From: Pseudooceanicola pacificus
GTDB lineage: Bacteria > Pseudomonadota > Alphaproteobacteria > Rhodobacterales > Rhodobacteraceae
Length of the DNA stretch: 64,000 bases
Direction of reading: 5' to 3'
Assembly (NCBI RefSeq): GCF_009789075.1
Contig: NZ_WNXQ01000001.1
Location: 248,001 to 312,000, forward strand
Position numbers and translations under genes: made by a program
The notes under the pieces: generated by a model
The model's database searches: none
What the model was told of the DNA's origin: nothing
The model's input: only the letters and a program-made list of their open reading frames with translations
In this document: positions 26,350 to 34,935 of the stretch, one piece after another
How positions within the stretch are numbered: position 1 is the first letter of the stretch
Layout: each line of letters opens with the position of its first letter

Positions 26350-27186
26350 TCACCGGTTGGCCCAGAAATTCGCCCTCAAAGATCGCGCAAAGGCAACGTT
26401 GGATTGCATGATCGTCAGCGCCGAACTGGTGGTGCCGGCCGCGGTGATGTCGTCGATCTGGCTGCGCACCAGAAACTTCTGGACCAGCACCTCCCTCTGA
26501 GCCTCATCCTGAAACACGTCGAACCCGGCAGAGCCGAATGCGCTTTCGGCCCGGTCGCGAAAGATCTCCAATTGCTTGTCGATGTCGATCTGGGCGAAAC
26601 TGGACGGTAGCCCGAAAGCTGTTTCAAAGACCTGGCGCAGCGGCGGCGTCCCCAGGACCTTGAACCATTTTGTTCTGTCGCCGGCGCTGCCACCGGCGAT
26701 GTCGCCCAATTCGCGCATCGCGTTGAGCGCCAGGCGCATGGAGTTGTCCTGCTCTCCCACGGCAGCCTCGAATTGCTGCTTGCGAAACTTCGCCACGATC
26801 TCGTCTCCGAAGTCGGAAATCTTGGTGCTGGGCGTGTCGAAATTGCCGAATCCGAAGGCCGACGAGAAGGCCTTGTAGCGATCGTCCGCAAGCCGGTTGG
26901 CCAGCGCATCCGTGTTCAGCGTGCCGTCCTCCAGAATCTTGCAGATGAAATAGCGGTTCTGGATGTCGTCTTGCAGGCCAAAGGCGCCCAGAGCGACACG
27001 CAGCAACCGACGGTCCGCCACCAACTGTTCCGCCGTGTCGATCTCGCCGATTTTTGCCTTGAAGTAATCGGTGTCGCGCTGGATGTCCGCGCTCGCGCTG
27101 AACGCCTTTTCCTGCTGGTCGGCGGTGCGCTGCAGGAAACGCCACCCGGCCAAGCCGGACAGCGGCACAACCGGGGCATAGGTCAT
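26350..27186 (-). CDS. DUF1217 flagellar-locus protein
   Basis: A 278-residue protein starting MTYAPVVPLSGLAGWRFLQR. DUF1217 proteins are found in flagellar gene clusters of alphaproteobacteria; a structural or assembly role is inferred only from that. The sequence is largely helical, with KIGEIDTAEQLVADRRLLRV and a C-terminal AGTTSSALTIMQSNVAFARS. The start at 27186 overlaps the flbT stop (ATGA), so it is the last gene of the flagellin-associated minus-strand group. Confidence 0.8.
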   Translation of the reverse strand: MTYAPVVPLSGLAGWRFLQRTADQQEKAFSASADIQRDTDYFKAKIGEIDTAEQLVADRRLLRVALGAFGLQDDIQNRYFICKILEDGTLNTDALANRLADDRYKAFSSAFGFGNFDTPSTKISDFGDEIVAKFRKQQFEAAVGEQDNSMRLALNAMRELGDIAGGSAGDRTKWFKVLGTPPLRQVFETAFGLPSSFAQIDIDKQLEIFRDRAESAFGSAGFDVFQDEAQREVLVQKFLVRSQIDDITAAGTTSSALTIMQSNVAFARSLRANFWANR

Positions 27187-27587
27187 GTGAGCCTCGCGTT
27201 CAGCAACCGGTCTTCGCGCGGCAGCAGTGCCCGCAGCGACTTGAGGCATTGGTAGTAATTCTCGTCCAGCACCGCCTGGGTGGCCTGGGACAAGAGGCGG
27301 CGGCTGTCCGGGTCCGTCAGGATTTGGCTCAACTCCTCGATACGCCGCATCAGTTGATGACAGGTGTCCGCCGGGGCGGAATCGCCGGTCAGCACCAGCT
27401 GCGCCGCATAGCAGACCCGGCGGACCGGCGTATTCGCCTCTTCCGGGTGGATGGCGTCACGCAGACGCAGGATGTTGGCGTCCGGCGTCACGATGGACAG
27501 ACGGGATCGCCGGTCGCCGTTCTCGATGACCGCGCCATTGATCAGGACCCGCTCCTTCGGGCCGAGTTTCAGAATCAGCCCGCTCAT
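27183..27587 (-). CDS. flbT: FlbT, flagellin synthesis regulator
   Basis: A 134-residue FlbT protein beginning MSGLILKLGPKERVLINGAV, the conserved start of the family, followed by LRLRDAIHPEEANTPVRRVC. In Caulobacter FlbT binds the flagellin mRNA leader and limits its translation and stability. The ATG at 27587 overlaps the flaF stop by four bases. A strong hairpin lies in the flagellin upstream region (29659-29675), a conceivable target. Confidence 0.93.
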   Translation of the reverse strand: MSGLILKLGPKERVLINGAVIENGDRRSRLSIVTPDANILRLRDAIHPEEANTPVRRVCYAAQLVLTGDSAPADTCHQLMRRIEELSQILTDPDSRRLLSQATQAVLDENYYQCLKSLRALLPREDRLLNARLT

Positions 27588-27967
27588 CTTCCCGTCCCCG
27601 CCCCCGCCGGCCTGAGGCCACGCATGATGGCGGCGTTGAGCTCGATCAGCGCAGCCGCCGATGCCTCGCCTCGCAGCACGGCGCTGCTGTGCGTTTGCGT
27701 GAATTCGGCCAGGTAGAAGATGCGGGCCCTCAGGTCGGCTGGCAGGCCATTGCCTTCGCTTGCGACGTCGGTGGCCAGCAGGGTCCACAGCTGCCGGTTG
27801 CGATGGATTGCCTTCACCAGTCCGGGAAAATCCGATTTGGCTTTGCGTGCAGCCTGTACAAGCTGATGAGTCGTTCGGGCGAAAAGGTCGTATTCGATGC
27901 CGCGCGACGTCCGGATCGACGACGAGGCGGTTCCATAGGCGCGTTTGGCCAATGCTGAGGCGGTCAT
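27584..27967 (-). CDS. flaF: FlaF, flagellin synthesis regulator
   Basis: A 127-residue FlaF protein with AYGTASSSIRTSRGIEYDLF near the start and LATDVASEGNGLPADLRARI in the middle. FlaF is required for flagellin translation and export in alphaproteobacteria and works against FlbT. GGGGGA precedes its ATG. It lies downstream of the flagellin gene beyond a strong GC hairpin. Confidence 0.93.
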   Translation of the reverse strand: MTASALAKRAYGTASSSIRTSRGIEYDLFARTTHQLVQAARKAKSDFPGLVKAIHRNRQLWTLLATDVASEGNGLPADLRARIFYLAEFTQTHSSAVLRGEASAAALIELNAAIMRGLRPAGAGTGR

Positions 27968-28012
27968 TCACTGTCCCCCGGTACTATGCTGACGGTTGTC
28001 ACGTCGGGAAAG

Positions 28013-28039
28013 GGGCGCGCGCGGATAGCGCGCGCGCCC
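28013..28039 (-). terminator. Strong hairpin between flagellin and flaF
   Basis: GGGCGCGCGCG (28013-28023) pairs perfectly with CGCGCGCGCCC (28029-28039) around a 5-base loop. It follows the flagellin stop by 15 bases; on the minus strand it is followed by CCTTTCCC. It may end most flagellin transcripts or protect the mRNA 3' end, allowing lower flaF-flbT expression. Confidence 0.55.
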
Positions 28040-28054
28040 GTGTTACCTGTCCGA

Positions 28055-29530
28055 TCAGCGGAACAGCGACAGCAGGGACTGCGGCGCCTGGTTGGCGATT
28101 GCCATCGCCTGAACCGCCAGCTGCTGCTGGACCTGCAGCGCCTGCAGCCGGGCGGAGGTTTCTTCCATATTGGCGTCCACCAGAGAGCCGATGCCGGATT
28201 TCAGCGAGTCCGTGAGCTTGGAGATGAAGCTCGACTGCGTCTGGATGCGGCCCTGCACCGAACCGAACGCCGCGGCCGAATCGATGGCCGTGTCGATATA
28301 GGTCTCGATGTTCTGCAGGGCGGCAGCCGCACCCTCATCCGTCGTGACATCGATGTCGCTGAGGCCGGCAAGACCGCCGGTTGCCTCACCATCCGAGCGC
28401 CCTTCGACGGCAAAGGCCAGGGTGGTCGAATTGTTGTCGACCTGCAGCACGAACTGGCCGCTCGCATTGGTGGTCACGGCGGTCGAAATGTCGGCAAGGC
28501 CGGCGGCGTCGACCGCGATTTTCAGGCCGTTGGCAACGTCTTCAAAGGTTTCGTCCTTGCCTGCGACGTAGTCGAAATCCTGCGAGCCGATGGTCACGCG
28601 ATAGCCGTCACCCTCGTTCACGCCGGCCGTTCCGCTGAAGGTCACGGTTTCGGCCCGGGCTTCGATCGCGGCATCACCGGCATAGGCGCCAGTGGTGCTG
28701 CCGGTGGAGGTGAAGTTCAGCGCCGTGTCTTCGAACGCGATGGTCGAGGACAGGGTGATGGCCGCACCGGTGACCGATGCAGTGATTCCTTCGATGCCTG
28801 CGGCGTTGATTGCCGCCGTCAGACCGCTGGCCGCATTGTTCAGCGTGGTGTCGGTTGCGGTATAGGCCACCGAGGAATCGCCGATCTGCAGGCGCAGGAC
28901 GTCGCCGATGGACTGGGCCGTGGACAGGGTCAGCGTCTCGGTGATCGCGGTATTGACGACCGCGGCGGCCGAGGCGGTCGCGTTCGCGTTCAGGCTGGTC
29001 CCGCTGGAATTGTAGGTACCGGCATCGTAGCTCAGGTCCTGCCGGGCAACGGTGATCGAGCTCGACGACACGGTGCCGTCGTTGGCACGATCGAGCGACG
29101 AGAGAACATCGACATCCTCACTGCCCTGCAGCAGGTTGAGGCCGTTGAACTGGGCCGCCGTGACCACGCTTTCGATCTGGCCCGACAGCGCCTCGATATC
29201 GGTCTGCAGCTTGTTGCGATCGACGTTCGATTCCTGGGCGCCGATGATCTTGCCCTTCATCTTCGTCAACAGATCGGTGACGGTTTCCGAAGCGGCGCGG
29301 GCGACCGCGACGGTCGATTCACCCAGAGACAGGCTCTCCGAGATCGATTTGAACCCCTGGACGTCGGATTCCATCACCTTGGAGATGGCCCAGACGGCCG
29401 AGTTGTCCTTGGCGTTGGCGACACGTTTGCCGGTCGAAATCTCGCTCTGGGTGTCGGTCATCGACATGTTGACCGATTTCAGGGTCTGCAGCGCCACCAT
29501 GGCACTGTTGTTCGTAAGAATGCTGGACAT
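28055..29530 (-). CDS. fliC: Flagellin
   Basis: A 491-residue flagellin. The N-terminal D0/D1 region starts MSSILTNNSAMVALQTLKSV and continues STGKRVANAKDNSAVWAIS. The C terminus has MEETSARLQALQVQQQLAVQ and ends APQSLLSLFR. The central variable part contains two copies of a hook-IN-like module: one near residue 205 (GDVLRLQIGDSSVAYTATD) and one near residue 305 (GDGYRVTIGSQDFDYVAG), suggesting internal duplication of a surface domain. The start at 29530 has AGGA 7 bases upstream. There is a 201-base upstream gap with a hairpin and a CtrA-like motif. Confidence 0.96.
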   Translation of the reverse strand: MSSILTNNSAMVALQTLKSVNMSMTDTQSEISTGKRVANAKDNSAVWAISKVMESDVQGFKSISESLSLGESTVAVARAASETVTDLLTKMKGKIIGAQESNVDRNKLQTDIEALSGQIESVVTAAQFNGLNLLQGSEDVDVLSSLDRANDGTVSSSSITVARQDLSYDAGTYNSSGTSLNANATASAAAVVNTAITETLTLSTAQSIGDVLRLQIGDSSVAYTATDTTLNNAASGLTAAINAAGIEGITASVTGAAITLSSTIAFEDTALNFTSTGSTTGAYAGDAAIEARAETVTFSGTAGVNEGDGYRVTIGSQDFDYVAGKDETFEDVANGLKIAVDAAGLADISTAVTTNASGQFVLQVDNNSTTLAFAVEGRSDGEATGGLAGLSDIDVTTDEGAAAALQNIETYIDTAIDSAAAFGSVQGRIQTQSSFISKLTDSLKSGIGSLVDANMEETSARLQALQVQQQLAVQAMAIANQAPQSLLSLFR

Positions 29531-29658
29531 GCATCTGTTCCTATGGTCGGAGAGCGCTTTGCGCCCGGTCTGATTGCTCTGCACAAGCAGAGCCGCTGAA
29601 ACGCCGTTCTGACCGTTGCGGGGCCTTTCACTTCACCCCGCGCCATCCCATCGGATGC

Positions 29659-29675
29659 CTGGCAACATTTGCCAG
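29659..29675 (-). promoter_or_regulatory. Perfect hairpin upstream of flagellin
   Basis: CTGGCAA (29659-29665) and TTGCCAG (29669-29675) are exact inverted repeats with a 3-base loop, about 129 bases before the flagellin ATG. It could be a leader hairpin (possible FlbT target) or an operator. The choice depends on where transcription starts, which is unknown. Confidence 0.4.
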
Positions 29676-29682
29676 CCAGATG

Positions 29683-29697
29683 CTAACAACCGACTAA
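29683..29697 (-). promoter_or_regulatory. CtrA-like site upstream of flagellin
   Basis: On the minus strand this reads TTAG-N7-TTAG, one mismatch per half from the CtrA consensus TTAA-N7-TTAA. Similar elements are seen at 3095 and 30410, all in flagellar control regions. Confidence 0.3.
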
Positions 29698-29731
29698 TCG
29701 CTCAATTGTCCCCTTTAGCATTCGACTCAAT

Positions 29732-30088
29732 TCATGCCCTGCGTTCGACATTGTGTTCCCGCCGCACCAGGATGCGCGCACGCCGCCCGGACTGATCGTA
29801 GGTGTCGAAGGACCGGCTCATCTGGCGCAGCGTCGCGATCCTGTTGGCCACCGAACGCAGACCTTTCAACGCGTTCTCAAGCAGTTCCTGATTGCGGATC
29901 GCCTTGTTCATGAGGCGCCCGGGTTCCGACGTCGCGGACAGGCCGGAACAGGCCAAACGTTCAAGCAAAGCCTCCTTTTCCGGAACCAGTTGGGAGAGTT
30001 GGTCGAGCCTGCCGCTCAGCACCACCGCGCGTTCCCGATCCAGCAGGGCATCAAGGGCCCGTTCAACATCCGGGTTGGTGTCATCCAT
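29732..30088 (-). CDS. FlgN-like flagellar chaperone (candidate)
   Basis: A 118-residue, mostly helical protein beginning MDDTNPDVERALDALLDRER, with LVPEKEALLERLACSGL and a long second helix ending in an Arg-rich tail. Length, coiled-coil character and position next to flgJ and flagellin match small FlgN-type chaperones for hook-filament proteins; no decisive motif is visible. The start at 30088 overlaps the flgJ gene end by eight bases, indicating coupled translation. Confidence 0.6.
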   Translation of the reverse strand: MDDTNPDVERALDALLDRERAVVLSGRLDQLSQLVPEKEALLERLACSGLSATSEPGRLMNKAIRNQELLENALKGLRSVANRIATLRQMSRSFDTYDQSGRRARILVRREHNVERRA

Positions 30089-30362
30089 GGCTATGTCCTT
30101 CGTTGAGCGCCTTGAAAATCGTCTCGGCCAGGCCGATTCCGCCCGCATCGACCATCGCGCGCGATTGTTCCAGGCGGAGCATCGAGGCAAACTGTTCCTC
30201 GCCGGGCCCGCCACCGAAAGCGCCGCGCGGGGCGCCGAAGCCGGCGGATGACAGCATCTCTGCCAGGAACGTCGCCTCAAGCTCGCGCGCAGCGGCACGC
30301 AGGCCTTCCTGTGACGTTGTCGCACCGACCGGTTGCCTGAGGGCCGTGGTCGCATCGATCAT
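30081..30362 (-). CDS. flgJ: FlgJ N-terminal-type rod-binding protein
   Basis: A 93-residue protein equivalent to the rod-binding domain of FlgJ, with ARELEATFLAEMLSSAGFG, then EEQFASMLRLEQSRAMVDAG and GIGLAETIFKAL. It lacks the muramidase domain of enteric FlgJ, as is usual in alphaproteobacteria. It would act as a rod cap or scaffold in the periplasm. The ATG at 30362 has GGAG 9 bases upstream. It is divergent from fliK. Confidence 0.88.
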   Translation of the reverse strand: MIDATTALRQPVGATTSQEGLRAAARELEATFLAEMLSSAGFGAPRGAFGGGPGEEQFASMLRLEQSRAMVDAGGIGLAETIFKALNEGHSHG

Positions 30363-30409
30363 GATTTCGCTCCAATTGATCACACTCGGAGCATTCTGAA
30401 TCGTCAGCG

Positions 30410-30424
30410 GTAAAGATGCGGTAA
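30410..30424. promoter_or_regulatory. CtrA-like site between flgJ and fliK
   Basis: GTAA-N7-GTAA followed by CC (TTAC-N7-TTAC on the other strand) in the 111-base divergent region between flgJ and fliK. One mismatch per half from the CtrA consensus. Weak alone, but it repeats the pattern at 3095 and 29683. Confidence 0.3.
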
Positions 30425-30473
30425 CCAGCCACGGGGATATTGCAGGGACCTTTTCAAATGTCCCGGAGCGGCC

Positions 30474-33400
30474 ATGCAGTTGAAGTTCCCACGACTGGCA
30501 ATTCTGCCCGAGATCCGGGTGGAACCACCCGAGGCGGGCCAGGAGAAGTCGCAAAGAACTGATGATTTCTTTGGGTTGTTCCTGGACCTCGAAGATCGAC
30601 CCGCGGAGGAAAAAACCGCTGCGATCATGACACGACGCGAAGATGGAGAGCCGGAAGAGACCGATATTGCACACACGGCACCTGCCACATCCGACCGGAC
30701 AGAATCTCAAGACCAGAGTGCATTTCCCTCAGTCGAAACGAAAACTCCGGACGTTGTCGAAGATGTGAATTACGGCGAATCCGATTCAACGGAGCCCCGG
30801 CAGAGGTGGGCTTTAGAATCCCTGCAAGGGCAGGCACCGCAGTCCGAGATTCCTGAGCCAGCCATTCAGAAAAGCGGCGATATTCCGCACCAGACCGTTG
30901 CCGAATCCAAAAGCGACGGATTCGCCGATGCTTTGGCGACAGGTCGCGCTCCCACTCCAAGCCGAACGGACCTGACGTCACCGGTGCCGCGCGGAGGGGT
31001 CAACATGCGCGACCATAACGAGCGCCATCTACCAGTTCGCACCGATCCCCGAACCGCCAAACGTGGCGTAACCGTTCCACTTTCACGACGTGGCGAAGAC
31101 GCATTTCGGGCAGCGACGACGACCGGGGCGAGCATTGCAGCCTTTTCATCAGGCGAGCCGCAACTTGATGCTTCGCCACACCCGGGATTGCGCAAGGCTG
31201 ATGGAACGCAGACCTCCCAGCCGGTGGTCAGGGAAGTACCCTCGCAGTCACGTCCCACGCCCCACCCCACGCGCAGCGATCCCAAAGCATCGCCCGGCAG
31301 AACTTCCTTCGAAGCACGCCAGCACGCCGCTCCCGGCCCATTCGCCGCGATCACTGCTGCGGAAACAATCCCGGAGAAGACGCGGCCACATGTTTCCGTA
31401 AGACCGGCGGACGCGCCCGACGTGTCATTATCGGAGGTCGCGGCCGACGCGGACCCTGCGACACAATCGGCGGCCAGGCCTGCCAAATCGCATCCCGGTT
31501 CCGCGCAAACCCCTGGTGTTCCCCTCAATGTGGTAGCCCCCGTCGATGACAACCAAGATGGCCCGGCAATCACATTGAACGCGCGGGGCACGATGCCACC
31601 TGTGGACTCCGGCAAGCCAGTTCGAAGCCCCCCGCTACCAGACGCCAAGCCCCCGTCGCGAACCGAACGCAGGCCGGAAAACGGCAAACCGTTTGATGCG
31701 CGATCTGCAGCCGGAACTGTTCATCCGCGCCCGGAAAGCGCGGCAACGCGGAGTGCTACGGATACCCAAGGGCCCGACTTGCCGCGAATCGCACAAGAAC
31801 CGCTGCAGCCGCAGAGATCGGGGGCCCACAAAACCGAAAAACCTCTCGCCGACACCCCGCCGGCGGAAGTCGGCGCGCCAACCGCCACGCGCAGCGGGCA
31901 GTTGGAAGCCCCGGCAGAAAAGCCCGAACCCATGGCCCGCAATGAACGGCGACGGGTATTGGTAGCCGGAAACCATCGCAAGGATCGGGCTGCCGGCGAC
32001 GGACCCAACGGAATTGCCAAGCCGATCAGCACAACGGATTTCGAAAGACGGTTGAGCGACATCCCCAGCCCGCCCAGGCTACCACGACAAACGCAGACGC
32101 ATAAAGTTGTCGAGCCAGACTCGGGCCTGTTGCGTCGCGCGGGCGCGGCGGCGGCGGACCGCAAACATGCAGCTATCGCTGGCGTTGGGGCTGGTGGTGG
32201 GCTTGGTCAGACAGCGGAAGCCCCAATAGACAAGGTGTCTTCTTCACCCAAGGTGGAGGGCGAAAATTGGCGTAGCACCGCCGTTGAAGGGATGGAAGCG
32301 CGCCGTTCCAATGCCCTCGCACGGCCTGCCGGGCCCTTAGACGCCAGGTCCCTGGGACGCGAGAACCCTGCCGGACCCAAACATCCCAATGTGCTGGCAA
32401 AGGCAGCCGCCACTTCCAATCCGGGCATTGGCGATGGAACCGCAAACCGGCCTCTTCCTGACGCCGAGCTCAGAATCGTTATCATTCCGCAGTCGCGCGA
32501 CATGGCCCATAGCCAGCCCAAAGTCTCGAACACCGCACCCAAGCCCGATGCACAACGAGATCAACCAAGACCGACGCCTACCGTTGCGGTCACGCTGTCA
32601 CAGACACCTGCCAAGGGCGATCGGCACCCAAGAGAAAGTGTGAGCAAGCTGTATCCGACTCCCGGAACGGCAAGTCACCAGATGCGCAGCGGCGGACACA
32701 CCACGGTGTCGACGGCAGAGACTGCGGTCAGGGCCGAAGCGCCGTTCACTCAAAGCCCGCCTGAACCACACACCGGCCTGATGAGTGCCAGCGCCGAAAA
32801 GCGCGGGGCGACGCCGCATCCGGATCGAACTGTCCGGCCAATTCCCTTGCCCGGTCCGTTGTCGAACCTGTCGGATTCGCGTGGTCCGGTTCCAGAGTTG
32901 TTCCACCAACAGTCCCGAAAGTATGGGCCTGTCGCCAGATTGTGGGTTGGACCAAAAGCACACTCCGCCGAGGAAACCAGCCATTTTCGGTCCAATGGCG
33001 CGACGTCTGAGCAGGTCCTGCCGCAAAAGCTATCCGTTCCGCCAGGTGGCGTCTCGGAGACTGGCGGATTCAGGGAAACCCGTCATGGCGGTCGTGTCGA
33101 GACAATGGACACCATCCCAAACCCGCTTCCAAGCAAACGGCCAAAAGTGGCGCAGCCGAGGACCTCAGCCGCGCACACGCCGCGCTCCGAAGTCAATCCC
33201 GAACACCACACGAAAGCGAGGGAGCGTCAAGTTTGGCCCATTGCAAACAGTTCCGTTACGCCGGAAACGCGCGGCGCGAAGTCAGCCTCGTCAGCAGCGA
33301 GAGACTCGCAAAATACACATCGGGCGCATTTGCCCGCAACAGCGGGTTGGAACGAAACCGGCCTCGATGAACATGGGAACAGGCTCCCCTCCAAGGACCA

Positions 33401-34922
33401 TCGGTCCAGCGGGCCGATCCTGTTCACCTCGACTCACAAGGCCCGAGCCTTCGTTTCCACACACCAATCCGGCGCGAAAGATGACGGCGAGAGGATACCA
33501 GCGAAACAGGCGGTCCGCGCGCATGGGCCGGCGTCGGGTCGGGTCCTGCTGGCAAACAGGCCACCTTCGAACCTTCAGAAGATGAGCATTGTCCCGGCCG
33601 ATCCGCCCGGTGTTGAGCCAAGACCTGTCCACTTGCCGGGTCAAATGGGCCCTGATCGGCAATCCACTCGTATTGCCCAGCCACCCGGGACAGAGCCAAA
33701 CAACCCCGAGACTGTCAGAGCAAGTGACAGCAAGGGTGCCGCGATCCGACGCGACGCCGATGCGGTGCGGGAAAGACCGGAGCCGACTCCACCGCGACCT
33801 TCTTCGACTATCGGGATGGCTTTGGAACCAGTTGAGGTTCCAGGACCTCGGACCGTTGAGTCCGGGGGCCGGTCAGCCCGAATTCCCCCAGCGGCCCCCG
33901 ATACACTGGCAGCGCCCGAGACAAATGCGCCGAAAACCGATCCTGTGTTCTCTCGTCTGACCGATCCTCACAGGAGCCCGTCAGTGACCCAAGCCGACAC
34001 TGCACCGAAGGCAGAATTCGTTTCGGACAGACCAAGTCACAGGGAGATTGCGATCCTGTCGCGCACCGAAACCGGGAACAGCCGGTCGCACGGTCGGCCT
34101 GGCGATCAGCAAGAGTTTGTCGTCCCACCGGGCCCAAAATCAAGGTTGCCCGAAGGGTCCGCTCCCATGCAACAGACCGTTGCTCCGGAGGCCGCTGCAG
34201 GCACCGTAAGAATACCTGCAAGCGGCGATGAACGCGGACTGGCCCCGCTTTGGCCCGGGGAGGATTCTGGCAATGACGCCCGCACGAAAAACTCGGCGGA
34301 AATGACGTGGACGCGGCGCGCAGCTGCAAATGTGCGCCAGCCGGTCACTGCGCCTTCCACACATCGCATGGCACCGGTCGGTCGCGTTGCAGCCGTCCGG
34401 ACCGCTGAGACCAGCGAAGTGGATTGGGATTTCAGTGGATCGGCCCACCCTGTCGAGGACCAGGGGCGGCATATGACGGCGATCCAGGCCGGAGCGGCCG
34501 CCCGCCCTGTCGGTTTCCCGCAGTTCGCGGGCAATCCGGCCGCGCAGGTTGCCGCCGCGGCGCGCGAAGCCGTGGACGGACCGATCGAAATCAGCCTGCA
34601 CCCGGAGGAACTCGGCCGCCTGCACATGACGCTTCGCCTGCAGGAAAAGGGTATCACCCTCGTGATCCTGGCGGACCGGCCCGAAACCGTGGACCTCGTG
34701 CGGCGCCATGCCGACGAATTGGCGCAGGAGTTTCAAGAGGCTGGCTATACCTCTGTCTCGGTGTTCGTCGATAGCGGGACGACGGACAGCGGCAGCGCGG
34801 ACTGCCAGGGGCTGCAGGGAGAAGACATCGCAACCGAGACGCGGCCTGACCCGGACGGCGAAGACCCGCCGCCAATTCGGCTGAACCACCAACCGTCCGA
34901 CGGGCTGGACATCAGACTATAG
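30474..34922 (+). CDS. fliK: FliK, giant hook-length control protein
   Basis: A 1482-residue protein whose last ~120 residues are the FliK/Flg_hook C-terminal domain (GPIEISLHPEELGRLHMTLR near residue 1365, then GITLVILADRPETVDLVRRH). FliK measures hook length and switches export specificity. The remaining ~1350 residues are Pro, Arg, Ser and Thr rich with no recognisable domain, apparently disordered, and show less GC-biased third codon positions than neighbouring genes. Typical FliK is about 400-650 residues. The frame is open throughout and followed 13 bases later by flgD, so it is a real gene and not a chance frame. Confidence 0.9.
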   Translation: MQLKFPRLAILPEIRVEPPEAGQEKSQRTDDFFGLFLDLEDRPAEEKTAAIMTRREDGEPEETDIAHTAPATSDRTESQDQSAFPSVETKTPDVVEDVNYGESDSTEPRQRWALESLQGQAPQSEIPEPAIQKSGDIPHQTVAESKSDGFADALATGRAPTPSRTDLTSPVPRGGVNMRDHNERHLPVRTDPRTAKRGVTVPLSRRGEDAFRAATTTGASIAAFSSGEPQLDASPHPGLRKADGTQTSQPVVREVPSQSRPTPHPTRSDPKASPGRTSFEARQHAAPGPFAAITAAETIPEKTRPHVSVRPADAPDVSLSEVAADADPATQSAARPAKSHPGSAQTPGVPLNVVAPVDDNQDGPAITLNARGTMPPVDSGKPVRSPPLPDAKPPSRTERRPENGKPFDARSAAGTVHPRPESAATRSATDTQGPDLPRIAQEPLQPQRSGAHKTEKPLADTPPAEVGAPTATRSGQLEAPAEKPEPMARNERRRVLVAGNHRKDRAAGDGPNGIAKPISTTDFERRLSDIPSPPRLPRQTQTHKVVEPDSGLLRRAGAAAADRKHAAIAGVGAGGGLGQTAEAPIDKVSSSPKVEGENWRSTAVEGMEARRSNALARPAGPLDARSLGRENPAGPKHPNVLAKAAATSNPGIGDGTANRPLPDAELRIVIIPQSRDMAHSQPKVSNTAPKPDAQRDQPRPTPTVAVTLSQTPAKGDRHPRESVSKLYPTPGTASHQMRSGGHTTVSTAETAVRAEAPFTQSPPEPHTGLMSASAEKRGATPHPDRTVRPIPLPGPLSNLSDSRGPVPELFHQQSRKYGPVARLWVGPKAHSAEETSHFRSNGATSEQVLPQKLSVPPGGVSETGGFRETRHGGRVETMDTIPNPLPSKRPKVAQPRTSAAHTPRSEVNPEHHTKARERQVWPIANSSVTPETRGAKSASSAARDSQNTHRAHLPATAGWNETGLDEHGNRLPSKDHRSSGPILFTSTHKARAFVSTHQSGAKDDGERIPAKQAVRAHGPASGRVLLANRPPSNLQKMSIVPADPPGVEPRPVHLPGQMGPDRQSTRIAQPPGTEPNNPETVRASDSKGAAIRRDADAVRERPEPTPPRPSSTIGMALEPVEVPGPRTVESGGRSARIPPAAPDTLAAPETNAPKTDPVFSRLTDPHRSPSVTQADTAPKAEFVSDRPSHREIAILSRTETGNSRSHGRPGDQQEFVVPPGPKSRLPEGSAPMQQTVAPEAAAGTVRIPASGDERGLAPLWPGEDSGNDARTKNSAEMTWTRRAAANVRQPVTAPSTHRMAPVGRVAAVRTAETSEVDWDFSGSAHPVEDQGRHMTAIQAGAAARPVGFPQFAGNPAAQVAAAAREAVDGPIEISLHPEELGRLHMTLRLQEKGITLVILADRPETVDLVRRHADELAQEFQEAGYTSVSVFVDSGTTDSGSADCQGLQGEDIATETRPDPDGEDPPPIRLNHQPSDGLDIRL

Positions 34923-34935
34923 GAAGGAACCGATC

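Noticed and set aside
31000..34500. Several antisense and alternative frames within fliK.
   Set aside because: They have no recognisable domains or ribosome sites and the fliK frame is continuous to a genuine Flg_hook domain followed by flgD.
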